Below, in pieces: positions 1-9,213 of a DNA stretch of 33,719 bases. Below the pieces are notes generated by a model. It saw nothing but the letters and a program-made list of their open reading frames with translations. It was not told where the DNA came from and ran no database searches. Position 1 is the first letter of the stretch, and each line of letters opens with the position of its first letter. The position numbers and the translations under genes were made by a program. This DNA comes from Candidatus Rifleibacteriota bacterium. GTDB lineage: Bacteria > Riflebacteria > Ozemobacteria > Ozemobacterales > Ozemobacteraceae. The stretch is from NCBI GenBank assembly GCA_022704885.1, contig JAKJFO010000023.1:1-33719 (forward strand). The letters run 5' to 3'.

Positions 1-43
1 AAAAGTCGTATTTATCAAGCGGGGGGCGATCGAGAATTTCCAT
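1..43 (-). CDS. 5' end of an unidentified gene, cut by the window edge
   Basis: On the minus strand an ATG at 43 is preceded by a strong Shine-Dalgarno sequence (GGAGG at about 49-53) and opens a frame reading MEILDRPPLDKYDF up to the window edge. It starts 16 bases after the stop that closes the recJ 3' fragment, so it is probably the next gene of the same operon. Only 14 residues are visible, too few to recognise a family. The ribosome binding site is the main support. Confidence 0.5.
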   Translation of the reverse strand, partial: MEILDRPPLDKYDF

Positions 44-58
44 TTTTCCTCCGACCAT

Positions 59-292
59 TTACTTGAAACCTCGTATACGGCAGTCGAGCACCATCAGTTG
101 AGCCGATCGGACACCGTTATAATCGTTGGGTTCGACGTGAAACACCAGATCACAGGTGCCATCACGCAATACTTCCGGGGCCATGATATCACCGAGATTG
201 AATCCTATGCCAAAAATGCTGCGCCCGTTCTGGCGTCTGAACTTGAAACGAAGGCGAAAAATTGAGAATATCCTTGAGGAACTGTTCGTCAA
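59..292 (-). pseudogene. recJ: out-of-frame 3' part of recJ (C-terminal OB-like domain)
   Basis: This minus-strand frame overlaps the end of the main recJ frame. From about residue 12 it reads like the last part of RecJ: a basic strand (RLRFKFRR), then QNGRSIFGIGFNLGD, a segment ending in DLVFHVEPNDYNGVRSAQL and a final VLDCR. In RecJ proteins this segment follows the DHHA1 domain in the same frame. Here it lies in a different frame from the upstream domains. The linking segment that normally carries a PFGxGNPxP-type motif is missing from both frames. The simplest reading is a deletion of roughly 80-90 bases, not a multiple of three, near position 270. A genuine mutation and an assembly collapse are both possible. 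The fragment should be read as the tail of recJ, not as a separate gene. Confidence 0.75.
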
Positions 293-2051
293 TCATGTCT
301 ATCGGCAATTCTGAGTCGATCAGCCATTCGGGTTGCAGATCAGACTGGCGTATGCTGGCGTTGGCATAAGCGCGCAGGCAGGCGCGGAAAGCGCCTTCAT
401 TGCCGATCGGCATGGTAAGTCCTGCTGCCCCGATGTGACCGCCGTATTTCTCAAGATGTTGCCCGCAGTGATTGAGCGCTTCGATGATGTTGATGTCTTT
501 GAAGCTTCTGGCTGACCCGAGGTATTTGCCCTGATCTTCGAGCAGCACGATGACCGGACGACAGTAGTCGAGCATCAGGCGTGTAGCGACGATGCCGGTG
601 ACACCCTGGTTTTTAATCGGTGCGACCACAAGCAGTATGCGGTCGTTTTCGAGGTCGTTCTGCTCGATCAGATAGCCCTTGACAGTATTATAGCAATCTT
701 CACCCAGGCGCTTGCGTTCGTTGTTGAGCTCGAACAGCTGCTTTGCCAGTTCGTCGGCCTTGGGCGCAAAACTGGTTGACAGAAGTTCGATAGCGAGTTC
801 GGCGGTACGCAGTCTTCCGGATGAGTTGAGAATCGGTGCGATGCTGAAGCTGATGTCGCGTTCGGTGACCTGACGGTTTTTCCAGCCAAGCGCATTGAAC
901 AGACTGTTCAGACCGATTCGCCGGCTTTTTCCGACGAATTTAAGACCCATCTGAGCAAAAGTGCGGTTTTCTCCGTGCAGAGGTACCATGTCGGCGATGG
1001 TGCCGATGGTAAGAATGTCGAGACAACGGTGCCAGAGAGTTTTCACGGCCGGCAGTTTTGCTTCTATGCACTTGAGATAAATCAGCAGAAGCGCGCGGCC
1101 GCCTTCAATTTCTTCAAGATTGAGGCTTTTTTTGATTTCCTGCTTACTCAGCCTGGCCTCGTCAGGAATGCAGGCGGCAACGACCTTGTCGACATACACC
1201 GGCTTGAGTGCCGGGTCGGAACTGGCGCAGGAAAGTATTTCGGGCATGAGTTCGCCGATGGTGCGGCGCTCTTCTTCACTGTAAAAAACTGGTACACAGC
1301 CGGCCAGGCTCGAACGGTCGATGTTGCGCAGGTGCTGAAAACCTTCGCGCGGAGCAAAGCGCACGGCAGCGATGTCGTGATCGCTCAGGTCGAAGGCAAT
1401 CAAAGGCTTGCTCAAGCGGTTGCAGCGCGCCATTTCAAGTGCCATTGCAAGCTTGAAAGCGACGCCGACACCGGCGATGTTTTTTTGCGGACAGCACGAA
1501 TCATGCAGTTTGGGATCGACTATGGCCACGGCGTCAGGCAGTTCGCTGGGCGGTTCGTGGTGGTCGGTAATAATTACGTCGATGCCTTTCTGTCGTGCAT
1601 ATTCTACTTCGGCCAGGTTGCTGATGCCACAGTCTACTGTGACTATAAGTTTTATGCCGTCGCGCGCCGCAACGTCGATATAGTCTGGGTTGAGGCCGTA
1701 GCCGTCTTCGATGACCGGTACTGTGTAATCGACGAGTTTATGAAAGCTGCGCATCGTTTCGGTCATTATCACGGTCGACGTTATGCCATCGACATCGCGG
1801 TCGCCGTAGATTCGAACGCTCTCTTCATGTTCGACTGCGCGAAATATGCGGTCGACCGCTGTGCACACGCCATCGATGACGTATGGTGAAAACAGGTAGC
1901 GGCTGCGCGGGGTGAAATAGCGCTCGATACTGCTTTCATCGCAGATTCCGCGATTGATCAGAATTTTCAGCAGTATTTCAGGAAAGCCGGTAGACCGCAG
2001 CTTTTCGAGCTGCGCAGCGTCATACTGTCTGACTTTCCAGATTCTTTCCAT
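189..2051 (-). CDS. recJ: single-stranded-DNA-specific exonuclease RecJ (frame broken near the C-terminus)
   Basis: RecJ is a cytoplasmic 5'-3' single-strand exonuclease of the DHH family, used in recombination and mismatch/base-excision repair. With the start at 2051 (MERIWKV) the frame gives 620 residues. The DHH motifs are visible: GDRDVDG (83-89), VTVDCGIS (137-144), TDHH (162-165), and NSSGR (409-413). The DHHA1 signature GGHIGAAG is at 537-544. Between the GVGVAFKLAMAL helix (about 194-205) and LDILTIGTIADMVPL (about 344-358) lies an insert of about 130 residues that short RecJ proteins lack. The start at 2051 is chosen because its ATG overlaps the TAA of the upstream HD-GYP gene (TAATG), which implies translational coupling; the longer reading would lie inside that gene. 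After ILNF (about 595-598) the frame departs from the family and ends in about 22 unrelated residues. The true C-terminal domain continues in another frame at 59-270. Function of the truncated product is doubtful. Confidence 0.88.
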   Translation of the reverse strand: MERIWKVRQYDAAQLEKLRSTGFPEILLKILINRGICDESSIERYFTPRSRYLFSPYVIDGVCTAVDRIFRAVEHEESVRIYGDRDVDGITSTVIMTETMRSFHKLVDYTVPVIEDGYGLNPDYIDVAARDGIKLIVTVDCGISNLAEVEYARQKGIDVIITDHHEPPSELPDAVAIVDPKLHDSCCPQKNIAGVGVAFKLAMALEMARCNRLSKPLIAFDLSDHDIAAVRFAPREGFQHLRNIDRSSLAGCVPVFYSEEERRTIGELMPEILSCASSDPALKPVYVDKVVAACIPDEARLSKQEIKKSLNLEEIEGGRALLLIYLKCIEAKLPAVKTLWHRCLDILTIGTIADMVPLHGENRTFAQMGLKFVGKSRRIGLNSLFNALGWKNRQVTERDISFSIAPILNSSGRLRTAELAIELLSTSFAPKADELAKQLFELNNERKRLGEDCYNTVKGYLIEQNDLENDRILLVVAPIKNQGVTGIVATRLMLDYCRPVIVLLEDQGKYLGSARSFKDINIIEALNHCGQHLEKYGGHIGAAGLTMPIGNEGAFRACLRAYANASIRQSDLQPEWLIDSELPIDMIDEQFLKDILNFSPSFQVQTPERAQHFWHRIQSR

Positions 2052-4381
2052 TATTTTCCGAGGTTGGCGATTGCTTCGATTTTCTTTTCGTCGGCGAGCA
2101 CTTCCAGAAAAGCGCTTACCACCCGGGGATCGAACTGTGAGCCGCTGCATCTGAGCAGTTCTTTACGGGCTTCTTCCAGTGGCATTACATCGCGATAGGC
2201 GCGTTTGCTGGTCATCGCATCGAACGAGTCTGCGGCGCAGACAATTCTGGCCATCAGCGGTATGTTTTCGCCCTTCAACCCATCAGGGTAGCCTTTACCA
2301 TCGTAGCGTTCGTGATGGAACTTGATCAGCGGAACCTTTTCACGCAGAAACTTGGCGGGCTCGATGATCGAGGCGCCACGGGCCGGGTGTGTCTTGATTT
2401 CCTGGTATTCTTCGTCGGTCAGGCGCGAATCTTTGTTGATTATAGCCTCAGAAATACCGATTTTGCCGATGTCATGCAGCAGTGCACCAATGTGCAGATT
2501 TTTAATTTCCAGCTGATCGAGGCCCATGGCGCGGCCTATTTCCATGGAATAACGGGCAACACGTTCACTATGGCCGCGGGTATAGGCATCTTTGGCGTCG
2601 ATAGAGTTGGCCAGGGCACGAACCGCCGACAGGTAACTGGCTTCGAGATCTTCGTAAAGCTGGGCATTGTACAACGAGATCGAAATCTGTGATGCCAGGG
2701 TGACCAGCATGTCGAGATCGCTCTGATCGAAAGGATCACCTGATTTTTTGTCGGAGACCGACAAAACGCCGATCGTCTTTTCCTTGACTTTCAGCGGTAC
2801 GCAGATCGAGCTGCGACCGCCTCCGGTCTCGTCTCCCTGCTTGTGAAAGTCGTTGATGATAATCGGCTCACCGCGCTTGAAGACTTTGCCGGCGATACCC
2901 TCGCCGGGTTTGATAGGTCCCATTGCCTCGATGCTGCGCTCGCCTTTGTAGAGCATCACCTGCAGGCAGTCTAGCTCGCTGTCGTAGAGGATTACTGAGC
3001 TTGTCTTGACCCCGCCAAGTACGTTGGCGGTAAGGTTAAGAACGAGTTCGAGCAGCTTTCCGATGTCGAGAACCAGGCTGAGGTTCTTGCCGACCTCGTG
3101 CAACGTGTTGAGCTCGAGTACCTTGCGCTTGAGATCCTGCCAGAGGCGGGCATTCTTGATGGCCAGCGCCGCTTCTAAAGCCACGCCCTCAACCAGGCGA
3201 AGATCGGTTTCGTTGAAGGGAATGCCAGATATGCGGTTGCTCAGCGAAAGAACGCCGATAACTCTGCCTGAGATTTTGATCGGTGCACAGATCGAGCTGC
3301 GAACGACTTTGCTCTCTTCGAGCAGCCGGGTATCGTCTTCGTCATCGATATCGTTGAGCAGCACCGCTTCGCCGGTATGGCAGACCTTGGCGGCAATACC
3401 ATTTTCGATTGGTATGCGGCCGCCCTCTGGTATTATCTCAGGGTCAAGACCCTTGGCGACTCTGAACAGAAACTCGTTGGTTTTCTCATCGACCAGCAGA
3501 AACGAGCAACGCTTGACGCCGCTGAGAACATTGATGACATTGTCTACTATGGTTTCGTAAACCATTTCCTGGTCGAGAATGCTGCTGAGTGAACGACCGA
3601 TGTGCTGAAGAGTCGAGAGCTCGTACACTTTGTGCTCGAGGTTCAGGTTTTTCTGGCGTAGTTCAGTGAGATGCTGATTGATGCGGGTGCTCATCTGATT
3701 GAATGACTCGACCAGCACTCCAATTTCGTTGTCGGCATCTATTTCGATGCGAACATCGCCTTCGCCTTCTGCCATTCTTATCGCCGCGTCAGCCAGCATG
3801 TCGACAGGAGTTTGCACCATGCGTGACAGCAGCACGGTCGAAAGCAGCGCCATTACCATTCCGATGATAAAATAGACTACCGAGCTGTTGACGACCTCCT
3901 GGCTTTTTTCTTCAAAATAGCGGTTGGAAAAAACCATACGCAGAGTAGCGCGCGGCTGATTTGTCTGCTGATCGAAAATTGGGTTGGCGATCACTACCGT
4001 AGCAGGAAGATGGGTCAAGCCCCCACGCGCTATCGGCGCTTCGTTTGAAGCTTCTGCAATTTTCTGCAGGCTGCCATCGAGTATCTGCACCGAGATCACG
4101 TCGTTGTGAGGAATCTCAGATGAGGTCAGCGATTGCGCAAGTTTTTTGAGGCCGGCCAGATCATTTTCTTCGATGAAGCGCATTACGTGAGGTTCAATTG
4201 TACGAACAAGACTGACGCCCTTGCTGTTGATATGGGTTTCGCTGAGGCGTCGCCAGCGGTTTAACTCGCTGGTGCTCATCATCAAGCAGATTGCGGTAAG
4301 TACCACAATCTGAAAAACGAACAGACGCAGCTTGAGAACCGGTCGGCGCGAAACGTTCATTTTGCTTCTGTGCTGATTCAT
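2051..4381 (-). CDS. membrane HD-GYP cyclic-di-GMP phosphodiesterase with HAMP and two GAF domains
   Basis: HD-GYP proteins hydrolyse the second messenger cyclic-di-GMP. The 776-residue protein has an N-terminal membrane segment (about 17-37), a periplasmic sensor region (about 38-163), a second membrane segment (about 165-190), and a HAMP domain (about 190-245). Two similar GAF domains follow (about 265-410 and 430-570), then an HD-GYP domain (about 580-770). The catalytic set looks intact: LLHDIGKIGI (HD pair near residue 635), HHERYDGKGYPDG (GYP near 695), and AADSFDAMTS. This domain order fits a signal-regulated phosphodiesterase whose ligands bind the sensor or GAF domains; the ligands are unknown. 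The ATG overlaps the end of the upstream membrane-protein gene (ATGA), and the stop overlaps the recJ start, so the three genes form one coupled operon. No GGDEF cyclase is present in the window. Confidence 0.93.
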   Translation of the reverse strand: MNQHRSKMNVSRRPVLKLRLFVFQIVVLTAICLMMSTSELNRWRRLSETHINSKGVSLVRTIEPHVMRFIEENDLAGLKKLAQSLTSSEIPHNDVISVQILDGSLQKIAEASNEAPIARGGLTHLPATVVIANPIFDQQTNQPRATLRMVFSNRYFEEKSQEVVNSSVVYFIIGMVMALLSTVLLSRMVQTPVDMLADAAIRMAEGEGDVRIEIDADNEIGVLVESFNQMSTRINQHLTELRQKNLNLEHKVYELSTLQHIGRSLSSILDQEMVYETIVDNVINVLSGVKRCSFLLVDEKTNEFLFRVAKGLDPEIIPEGGRIPIENGIAAKVCHTGEAVLLNDIDDEDDTRLLEESKVVRSSICAPIKISGRVIGVLSLSNRISGIPFNETDLRLVEGVALEAALAIKNARLWQDLKRKVLELNTLHEVGKNLSLVLDIGKLLELVLNLTANVLGGVKTSSVILYDSELDCLQVMLYKGERSIEAMGPIKPGEGIAGKVFKRGEPIIINDFHKQGDETGGGRSSICVPLKVKEKTIGVLSVSDKKSGDPFDQSDLDMLVTLASQISISLYNAQLYEDLEASYLSAVRALANSIDAKDAYTRGHSERVARYSMEIGRAMGLDQLEIKNLHIGALLHDIGKIGISEAIINKDSRLTDEEYQEIKTHPARGASIIEPAKFLREKVPLIKFHHERYDGKGYPDGLKGENIPLMARIVCAADSFDAMTSKRAYRDVMPLEEARKELLRCSGSQFDPRVVSAFLEVLADEKKIEAIANLGK

Positions 4382-5604
4382 CTGATGGCTTCACCGTTGC
4401 TGAGGATGTTTTCGGGAACTCCGGCAGTGCGCTGTTTAACGTTTTCTGATTCAAGAAACGCTATGACTGTATTGATCATGGTTTCAAGGTGGCTCCAGGG
4501 TGGCTCATTCAATACTGTCGCGGTATCTCCGATACGGCTGTAATGCTGACCAAGCAGTTCAGCACCCGAAGTTCTGCGGTCAACCACGAGATATTCGATT
4601 GAATCGGGAAATTTAGCCTGTTGCGCGCCAAAATCTGTGGTGACAAAGTATTTGCCGGAAGCATACGAGATCAGGCAGCGGTGTATACCTTTGTGGGGTT
4701 CGCAGGCAAGAAGCAGAACGAGGGTTTTGCCATCTTCGGCGACAAGAGCCTGGCCCCATGACTGAAAGAGCGGCAGCTCAAGCAGTGGCATTCTGATGTT
4801 GGCCAGATGTCTGAAGCCGGTAAAGGGCTGTCGCATGGCTTCGTCGATTCCTGCTGCGCCCGGCAGTGAGTTAAGCTGTTCATTGTCGATGACTTCGATT
4901 TTGAAAAAATTACCGCGTGCAATCGGTCGCCCGGGTCGTGTCAGAGAATATCGCGTCGGTAACGGGTGCAGCGCGGCTGCGATCAAGAAATAAAGCAGGC
5001 CGGAGCCGACGATCTGGCTCAGGCTGTACGGTTGCGCGGGCAAATTCCAGAAGTAGATGAACCAGAGGGTAAAAATGCTGGCAATTATCAGGCTGCGGCC
5101 AGTCAGGCGTCTGCCGCCGAAAGAGGGCAGGCGGGTTGCGATATGCCTTTTAAGAAGCCAGTAGCTGCGGTAAAACAGGGCGACAAAAGCGATCAGAAAA
5201 GCGATTTTGAAGGTCTGGGCGGTTTGCGGGTGGTCTGAAAAGCTGACAATCATGGTTGCAGCAAGCAGATAAGCCGGAATGATCGAGAGAAAGCGGAAAA
5301 ACTGGTAATAACGGGCCACCTTCTGGCGGCCATGCACCGAGATCTGCACGTCATCCCAGCCTTTATCGTGTTCGAGTCTGATGCGGCCGAGGGTGTAATT
5401 ATCGATTGCATCGGCCATGAATACTGGAATGAACGCAAGAACCGTGAGCGCAGTCTGCCAGATACCTTGTATCCAACCGTTTTTCGCCATGATGATCCAG
5501 GTGGCGGCACAGCCGGTGAAGGTAGTCAGATTACAGCTCAGGCCCAGAAAGAACACCGCTTTGAGTTTATCCAAACCCGTGGAACCGGAAGTCGTTACAT
5601 TCAT
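4378..5604 (-). CDS. multi-pass membrane protein of unknown function
   Basis: I do not recognise this 408-residue protein. It has about six hydrophobic segments (near residues 15-36, 46-64, 103-124, 131-152, 171-191 and 199-217). A soluble C-terminal region of roughly 190 residues follows, with no cysteine cluster or obvious catalytic motif that I can see. A basic loop lies between the second and third segments. The start is an ATG at 5604 with a GGGGAAATGA ribosome binding site just upstream. The last bases overlap the HD-GYP gene (ATGA), so the two proteins are probably made together. A role in presenting a signal to, or responding to, the cyclic-di-GMP phosphodiesterase is only an inference from that coupling. 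The gene diverges from the tRNA-Pro gene across about 90 bases. Confidence 0.8.
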   Translation of the reverse strand: MNVTTSGSTGLDKLKAVFFLGLSCNLTTFTGCAATWIIMAKNGWIQGIWQTALTVLAFIPVFMADAIDNYTLGRIRLEHDKGWDDVQISVHGRQKVARYYQFFRFLSIIPAYLLAATMIVSFSDHPQTAQTFKIAFLIAFVALFYRSYWLLKRHIATRLPSFGGRRLTGRSLIIASIFTLWFIYFWNLPAQPYSLSQIVGSGLLYFLIAAALHPLPTRYSLTRPGRPIARGNFFKIEVIDNEQLNSLPGAAGIDEAMRQPFTGFRHLANIRMPLLELPLFQSWGQALVAEDGKTLVLLLACEPHKGIHRCLISYASGKYFVTTDFGAQQAKFPDSIEYLVVDRRTSGAELLGQHYSRIGDTATVLNEPPWSHLETMINTVIAFLESENVKQRTAGVPENILSNGEAIR

Positions 5605-5654
5605 TTCCCCATGATATCATTCTATTGGAACATTTGCATCATAAGATTTAGTTG

Positions 5655-5683
5655 TTGCATTATTTGCGCGTTTCTGTTATAGT
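5655..5683 (+). promoter_or_regulatory. sigma-70-type promoter of tRNA-Pro
   Basis: TTGCAT (5655-5660) and TATAGT (5678-5683) are separated by 17 bases, and the -10 box ends 12 bases before the first base of the mature tRNA. Box quality and spacing fit a housekeeping promoter. Inferred from sequence only. Confidence 0.7.
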
Positions 5684-5695
5684 GATCTGGCGTTA

Positions 5696-5768
<73 letters not shown>

Positions 5769-5773
5769 TGCCG

Positions 5774-5801
5774 AAAAGCCGCCTGTAACGGCGGCTTTTT
5801 T
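5774..5801 (+). terminator. Rho-independent terminator after tRNA-Pro
   Basis: A perfect six-base-pair stem GCCGCC (5778-5783) / GGCGGC (5790-5795) with loop TGTAAC is followed by six T (5796-5801) and preceded by four A, which extend the pairing. It begins 5 bases after the tRNA and ends 27 bases before the manB start codon. Confidence 0.9.
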
Positions 5802-5828
5802 GTTGCCGATTATTTTGTGGAGGTTGCC

Positions 5829-7187
5829 ATGAAAGAGCTGATGCGATGTTTCAAAGCCTACGATGTGCGAGGTCGCCTGCCGGACGAGTTGAACCCCGCT
5901 GCTGCCGAGCGTATCGGCCGTGCCTGTGCTGAGTTTCTCAAGCCAGAGCGAGTCGTCGTCGGGCGCGACATCAGGCACAGCAGCGCCGAGCTCTGCAGTG
6001 CGCTGGCTGATGGCCTTATGGCCGGCGGCGTCGATGTTTTCGATATCGGTCTTTGTGGTACCGAAGAGATTTACTTCGCAACTTTCAGTCAGGGCTTTGA
6101 CGGCGGCATCATGGTCACAGCGAGCCACAACCCGATCGATTACAATGGTATGAAATTTGTCAGACAGGGATCGCGGCCGATCAGCGGTGACGACGGCCTG
6201 CACAAAATTCGTGATCTCTCTATCGCCGGCGAGTTCAGTGAGGCGATGTACAGCGGCACCCGCCAGGTTCTTGAAGTAAAAGACCATTACATCAGGCATC
6301 TGCTTGGCTATGTCGATCTGCCGGCTTTGCAGCCGCTCAAGATCGTAGTTAATGCCGGAAACGGTTGTGCCGGCCCGATTGTGGATAGGCTCGAAAGGCA
6401 TCTGCCCTGCCGTTTTATCAAGGTTCATCATGAGCCTGACGGAAGTTTTCCCAATGGCATTCCGAATCCGCTGTTGCCAGAAAACCGCTCAGCCACAGCT
6501 GATGCAGTGCTTGCTGAAAAGGCTGACTTCGGTATCGCCTGGGATGGCGATTTCGATCGCTGTTTCTTTTTCGATGAGCGTGGCCGCTTTATTGAAGGTT
6601 ACTACATCGTCGGGCTGCTGGCCGAAAGCTTTCTTCGCCGCCAGCCGGGCAGCCGTATCATTCACGACCCGCGTCTGACCTGGAACACCATCGACATCGT
6701 GACGCGCAGCGGCGGTGTGCCGGTGCAGAGCAAAACCGGTCACGCTTTTATCAAGGCCCGTATGCGCGCAGAAGACGCTATTTATGGCGGAGAAATGAGT
6801 GCTCATCACTATTTTAAAGACTTCGCCTATTGTGACAGTGGTATGATTCCCTGGCTGCTGGTATACGGTCTGATCAGCAGCAGCGGCAAGACGCTCGGGC
6901 AGCTGGTCGATGAGCGAATGCGTGCGTTTCCTGCCAGTGGCGAAATCAACCGCCGGGTAAGCGACCCGGCCGCGCTGTTCGCTAAAGTTCGGCAGCAATA
7001 TGCGTCTCAGGCTGTTGCCAGCGATGAAGTCGATGGTATAAGTCTCGAAATGCCAGACTGGCGCTTCAACCTGCGCTCGTCGAACACCGAACCGGTAGTG
7101 CGCCTCAATGTTGAGTCTCGCGGTGACGAAGCTCTCATGAAAGCCCGCACCGAAGAGCTGCTGCATCTCATTGGCGGCCAGCCGTGA
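5829..7187 (+). CDS. manB: phosphomannomutase / phosphoglucomutase family (ManB/CpsG type)
   Basis: The enzyme interconverts mannose-6-phosphate and mannose-1-phosphate, the second step toward GDP-mannose. The 452-residue protein, about the usual family length, shows all four landmarks of the alpha-D-phosphohexomutases. These are KAYDVRG at the N-terminus, the phosphoserine loop TASHNP (Ser99), the metal loop DGDFDR (239-244), and the sugar-binding loop GGEMSAHH (near 320). A C-terminal phosphate-binding [10 protein letters not shown] (near 418) completes the set. The start at 5829 is favoured by a GGAGG about 8 bases upstream; an upstream extension would run into the tRNA. The partner gene manC lies 21 kb away (26826), followed by gmd and fcl, so the product most likely feeds GDP-mannose and GDP-fucose. 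Activity on glucose phosphates is also possible in this family. Confidence 0.92.
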   Translation: MKELMRCFKAYDVRGRLPDELNPAAAERIGRACAEFLKPERVVVGRDIRHSSAELCSALADGLMAGGVDVFDIGLCGTEEIYFATFSQGFDGGIMVTASHNPIDYNGMKFVRQGSRPISGDDGLHKIRDLSIAGEFSEAMYSGTRQVLEVKDHYIRHLLGYVDLPALQPLKIVVNAGNGCAGPIVDRLERHLPCRFIKVHHEPDGSFPNGIPNPLLPENRSATADAVLAEKADFGIAWDGDFDRCFFFDERGRFIEGYYIVGLLAESFLRRQPGSRIIHDPRLTWNTIDIVTRSGGVPVQSKTGHAFIKARMRAEDAIYGGEMSAHHYFKDFAYCDSGMIPWLLVYGLISSSGKTLGQLVDERMRAFPASGEINRRVSDPAALFAKVRQQYASQAVASDEVDGISLEMPDWRFNLRSSNTEPVVRLNVESRGDEALMKARTEELLHLIGGQP

Positions 7188-7296
7188 ACGAGCCGGGCAG
7201 AAACCGCAGATTAAACTGATTTGCGCTGAGTCTGCCGCACAAGCAGCTCAACGTTGCGTTTTGTCACTTGATTTTTCAGCTTGAGACAGCCGGTTT

Positions 7297-7998
7297 TTAC
7301 TCAGAGGGCTTGTCGGCGGGCGGCTTTTGCCTGTAGGAATGTGAGACGACGAGGGCGCAAATTTCGGCGGGTTTGAGCTCTCTGAGCTTGTTTGCGCATA
7401 ATTGCAAAGTGCTGCCGGTGGTCGCGACGTCATCGACCAGTATTATGCGCCGTTTTTTAAGACTGCCAGCCAGCAGACTGCTGTCGAGTGTAAAGGCGCC
7501 CTTGAGATTTTCGTTGCGTTCTTCTTCGTTACAGTCGGCCTGCGGTCGGGTGGCACGAACCCTCTTGAGCAGGGGTTGAAGCTGGCATCCGGTTGTCCTG
7601 GCAATGCCTGCTGCAAGTTCCGCAGCCTGGTTGAAACCGCGTTCGCACAGTCTTGCGCCATGCATGGGTACCGCCACCAGCAGGTCGTCTGGTTTCAGAA
7701 GATTTTTCAGCTGACCGTTCTGCTGGCAGGATGTTACAAGAATTTTGAGCAGCTTGGGTGAAGGCCGATATTTGACGATTCTGATCACATCAGAAACAAT
7801 GCTGTTGTAATTGCTCAGGGTGTACACGCTGAAGTCGCAGCGGGTATCTTCGACAAGTCTGGGTGCGTGCAGCGCTGTGGCAAGCTTTTTCTGGCAGTCG
7901 GGGCACAGCACCAGTCCGAAATCGGTTGAAGCCCGGCAATGATGACAGGCAAACGGCATGAATGCCGATCCCAGATCTTTCAACAGCCTCAGAAACAT
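7297..7998 (-). CDS. comF: ComF-family amidophosphoribosyltransferase-like protein
   Basis: ComF proteins combine a small zinc-binding head with a phosphoribosyltransferase fold. They are needed for natural DNA uptake in competent bacteria but occur widely elsewhere. This 233-residue product has CHHC (18-21) and CPDC (32-35) as the zinc-finger pairs, a conserved PMH..R...GFNQA segment, and the PRPP-binding loop ILVDDVATTGST near 190. The start at 7998 gives the usual N-terminus with the zinc head about 18 residues in. An AAGGGAG touches the start codon, and a GTG five codons upstream is an alternative. The promoter-like pair at 8039-8068 lies at the right distance. No other competence gene is seen in the window, so uptake of DNA is not implied by context. 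Confidence 0.88.
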   Translation of the reverse strand: MFLRLLKDLGSAFMPFACHHCRASTDFGLVLCPDCQKKLATALHAPRLVEDTRCDFSVYTLSNYNSIVSDVIRIVKYRPSPKLLKILVTSCQQNGQLKNLLKPDDLLVAVPMHGARLCERGFNQAAELAAGIARTTGCQLQPLLKRVRATRPQADCNEEERNENLKGAFTLDSSLLAGSLKKRRIILVDDVATTGSTLQLCANKLRELKPAEICALVVSHSYRQKPPADKPSE

Positions 7999-8038
7999 CT
8001 CCCTTATGTTCACCGCGATGCCCTCTGTATTTTTGCAT

Positions 8039-8068
8039 ATTCTAAACTGAAACAGCTTCTTTCTGCAA
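8039..8068 (-). promoter_or_regulatory. probable promoter of comF
   Basis: On the minus strand TTGCAG (8068-8063) and TAGAAT (8044-8039) are 18 bases apart, giving a predicted start about 35 bases before the comF ATG at 7998. The same pair of boxes with the same spacing precedes ygfK. Confidence 0.5.
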
Positions 8069-8119
8069 CAAAGGGTAGATATGTGCAGCAGTTCACGGTG
8101 AAAACAGGCGAAAGTGAGA

Positions 8120-9184
8120 TCAGCCACCGAGACCGCAGAGAATGGTTTCGGCGTTGCGAAAAGCTGTATAGACATCTTTGTCGAGCGGAAAATCCCAGGT
8201 TCCCGTGCGGTGAACCATCTGCCCGCCAAAGCCTGATTTGAAAGAATAAAGGCCGTAGAACGGGTGCTCTGGTTCTGCTCCAGGCGAAACGCCGCCCATA
8301 TCATACTCGACGCAACCCCGGGAACGGGCATGGCGTATCGCTTCCCAGTGTACTGCGTATGAACCCATGTAATTACGTTTGCAGTTTGAAGAAGCTCCGA
8401 ACAGAAACAGGGCGGTTTTTTCAGAGATAGCCATTATCACGCCGGCGAGCAGGTCATGGTTGTGGCATGACAGCAGAAACAGCACTTCGGCATCCTGATT
8501 GTTTTCTTCGATCACCGAAAACAGAGCATGAAAATGCTCGTAGTCGCAGACAAGAAACTTGTTTCTACCGGCGGTCTGCAGATAAAGTTCGTAAAAAGCC
8601 GGCAGATGATCTTTGCCGGCGAGAAAGGTGTGTACTCCCTTGCGTGCTGCGAGGCCGATGTTATAACGGGTTTTCGGCTTCATGCGAGCGAGAATGGTCT
8701 TCTCGTCGGGAGCAATATCGACGATCATGCACGAAGCGACGGTCATATCGTTGACCGACTTGATGAAATTCCATGAGCTGGTGCTGTAGTTCATGCGCAT
8801 TTCCTGAATTCTGGCCTCTGGAATTACCGGGTGGCCGAATTCACCACTGACAAAAGGCGAGAGCCAGGGAAGATCGAAGCGGATGAATGCAGTCCTCGGA
8901 TCCAGGTGCGGAATCAGCTTTTCGGCAAGTTCTTCGAGGTAAGTTCCGTAGTTTTCGGGCGCCGGCGCAAATTCTGGCCCCTGCGGGATATAGGCGGCGA
9001 CTCGATTGTCGCCAAACGGCTGATTCAGCAGAAGAACATCGCTTCTGCTGTCAGGATGCCCGATGTCAAAGGCTCTTGGCTCCCATCCGATGCGGGCCTT
9101 GACCTTCCCCCAGAATGTCGTCTGGAACAGAATGCTGGTTGGAAAAAGGTCTTTCAATGCTTTGGGTGCGAGTTTGAGTGTCAC
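8120..9184 (-). CDS. FemAB/FemX-family aminoacyltransferase (GNAT-like peptidyltransferase)
   Basis: FemAB-family enzymes use aminoacyl-tRNA to add amino acids to the peptidoglycan stem peptide of lipid II, at the cytoplasmic face of the membrane. The 354-residue protein has the paired GNAT-like fold signatures. [17 protein letters not shown] (about 168-184) lies at the start of the second half, and a C-terminal block reads [22 protein letters not shown], then YSFKSGFGG. These match the family's conserved substrate and acceptor region. No coiled-coil arm as in the Staphylococcus FemA proteins is apparent, so it is closer in architecture to FemX/MurM-like or generic FemAB proteins. The start is a GTG at 9184 with a GGAG about 8 bases upstream. 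Relatives also act on exopolysaccharide components, so the substrate here is uncertain. Confidence 0.85.
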   Translation of the reverse strand: MTLKLAPKALKDLFPTSILFQTTFWGKVKARIGWEPRAFDIGHPDSRSDVLLLNQPFGDNRVAAYIPQGPEFAPAPENYGTYLEELAEKLIPHLDPRTAFIRFDLPWLSPFVSGEFGHPVIPEARIQEMRMNYSTSSWNFIKSVNDMTVASCMIVDIAPDEKTILARMKPKTRYNIGLAARKGVHTFLAGKDHLPAFYELYLQTAGRNKFLVCDYEHFHALFSVIEENNQDAEVLFLLSCHNHDLLAGVIMAISEKTALFLFGASSNCKRNYMGSYAVHWEAIRHARSRGCVEYDMGGVSPGAEPEHPFYGLYSFKSGFGGQMVHRTGTWDFPLDKDVYTAFRNAETILCGLGG

Positions 9185-9213
9185 TGCCGCTTCTCCGAAA
9201 GGTAGCTTCTTTT

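Noticed and set aside
975..1889. A 304-codon plus-strand open frame
   Set aside because: It lies entirely opposite recJ, whose motifs are unmistakable; high GC leaves the antisense frame open by chance.
7188..7296. A terminator between manB and comF
   Set aside because: Only a short CAACGTTG palindrome and a CGCAGATT-type repeat are present, with no stem followed by a T-run that I would trust.
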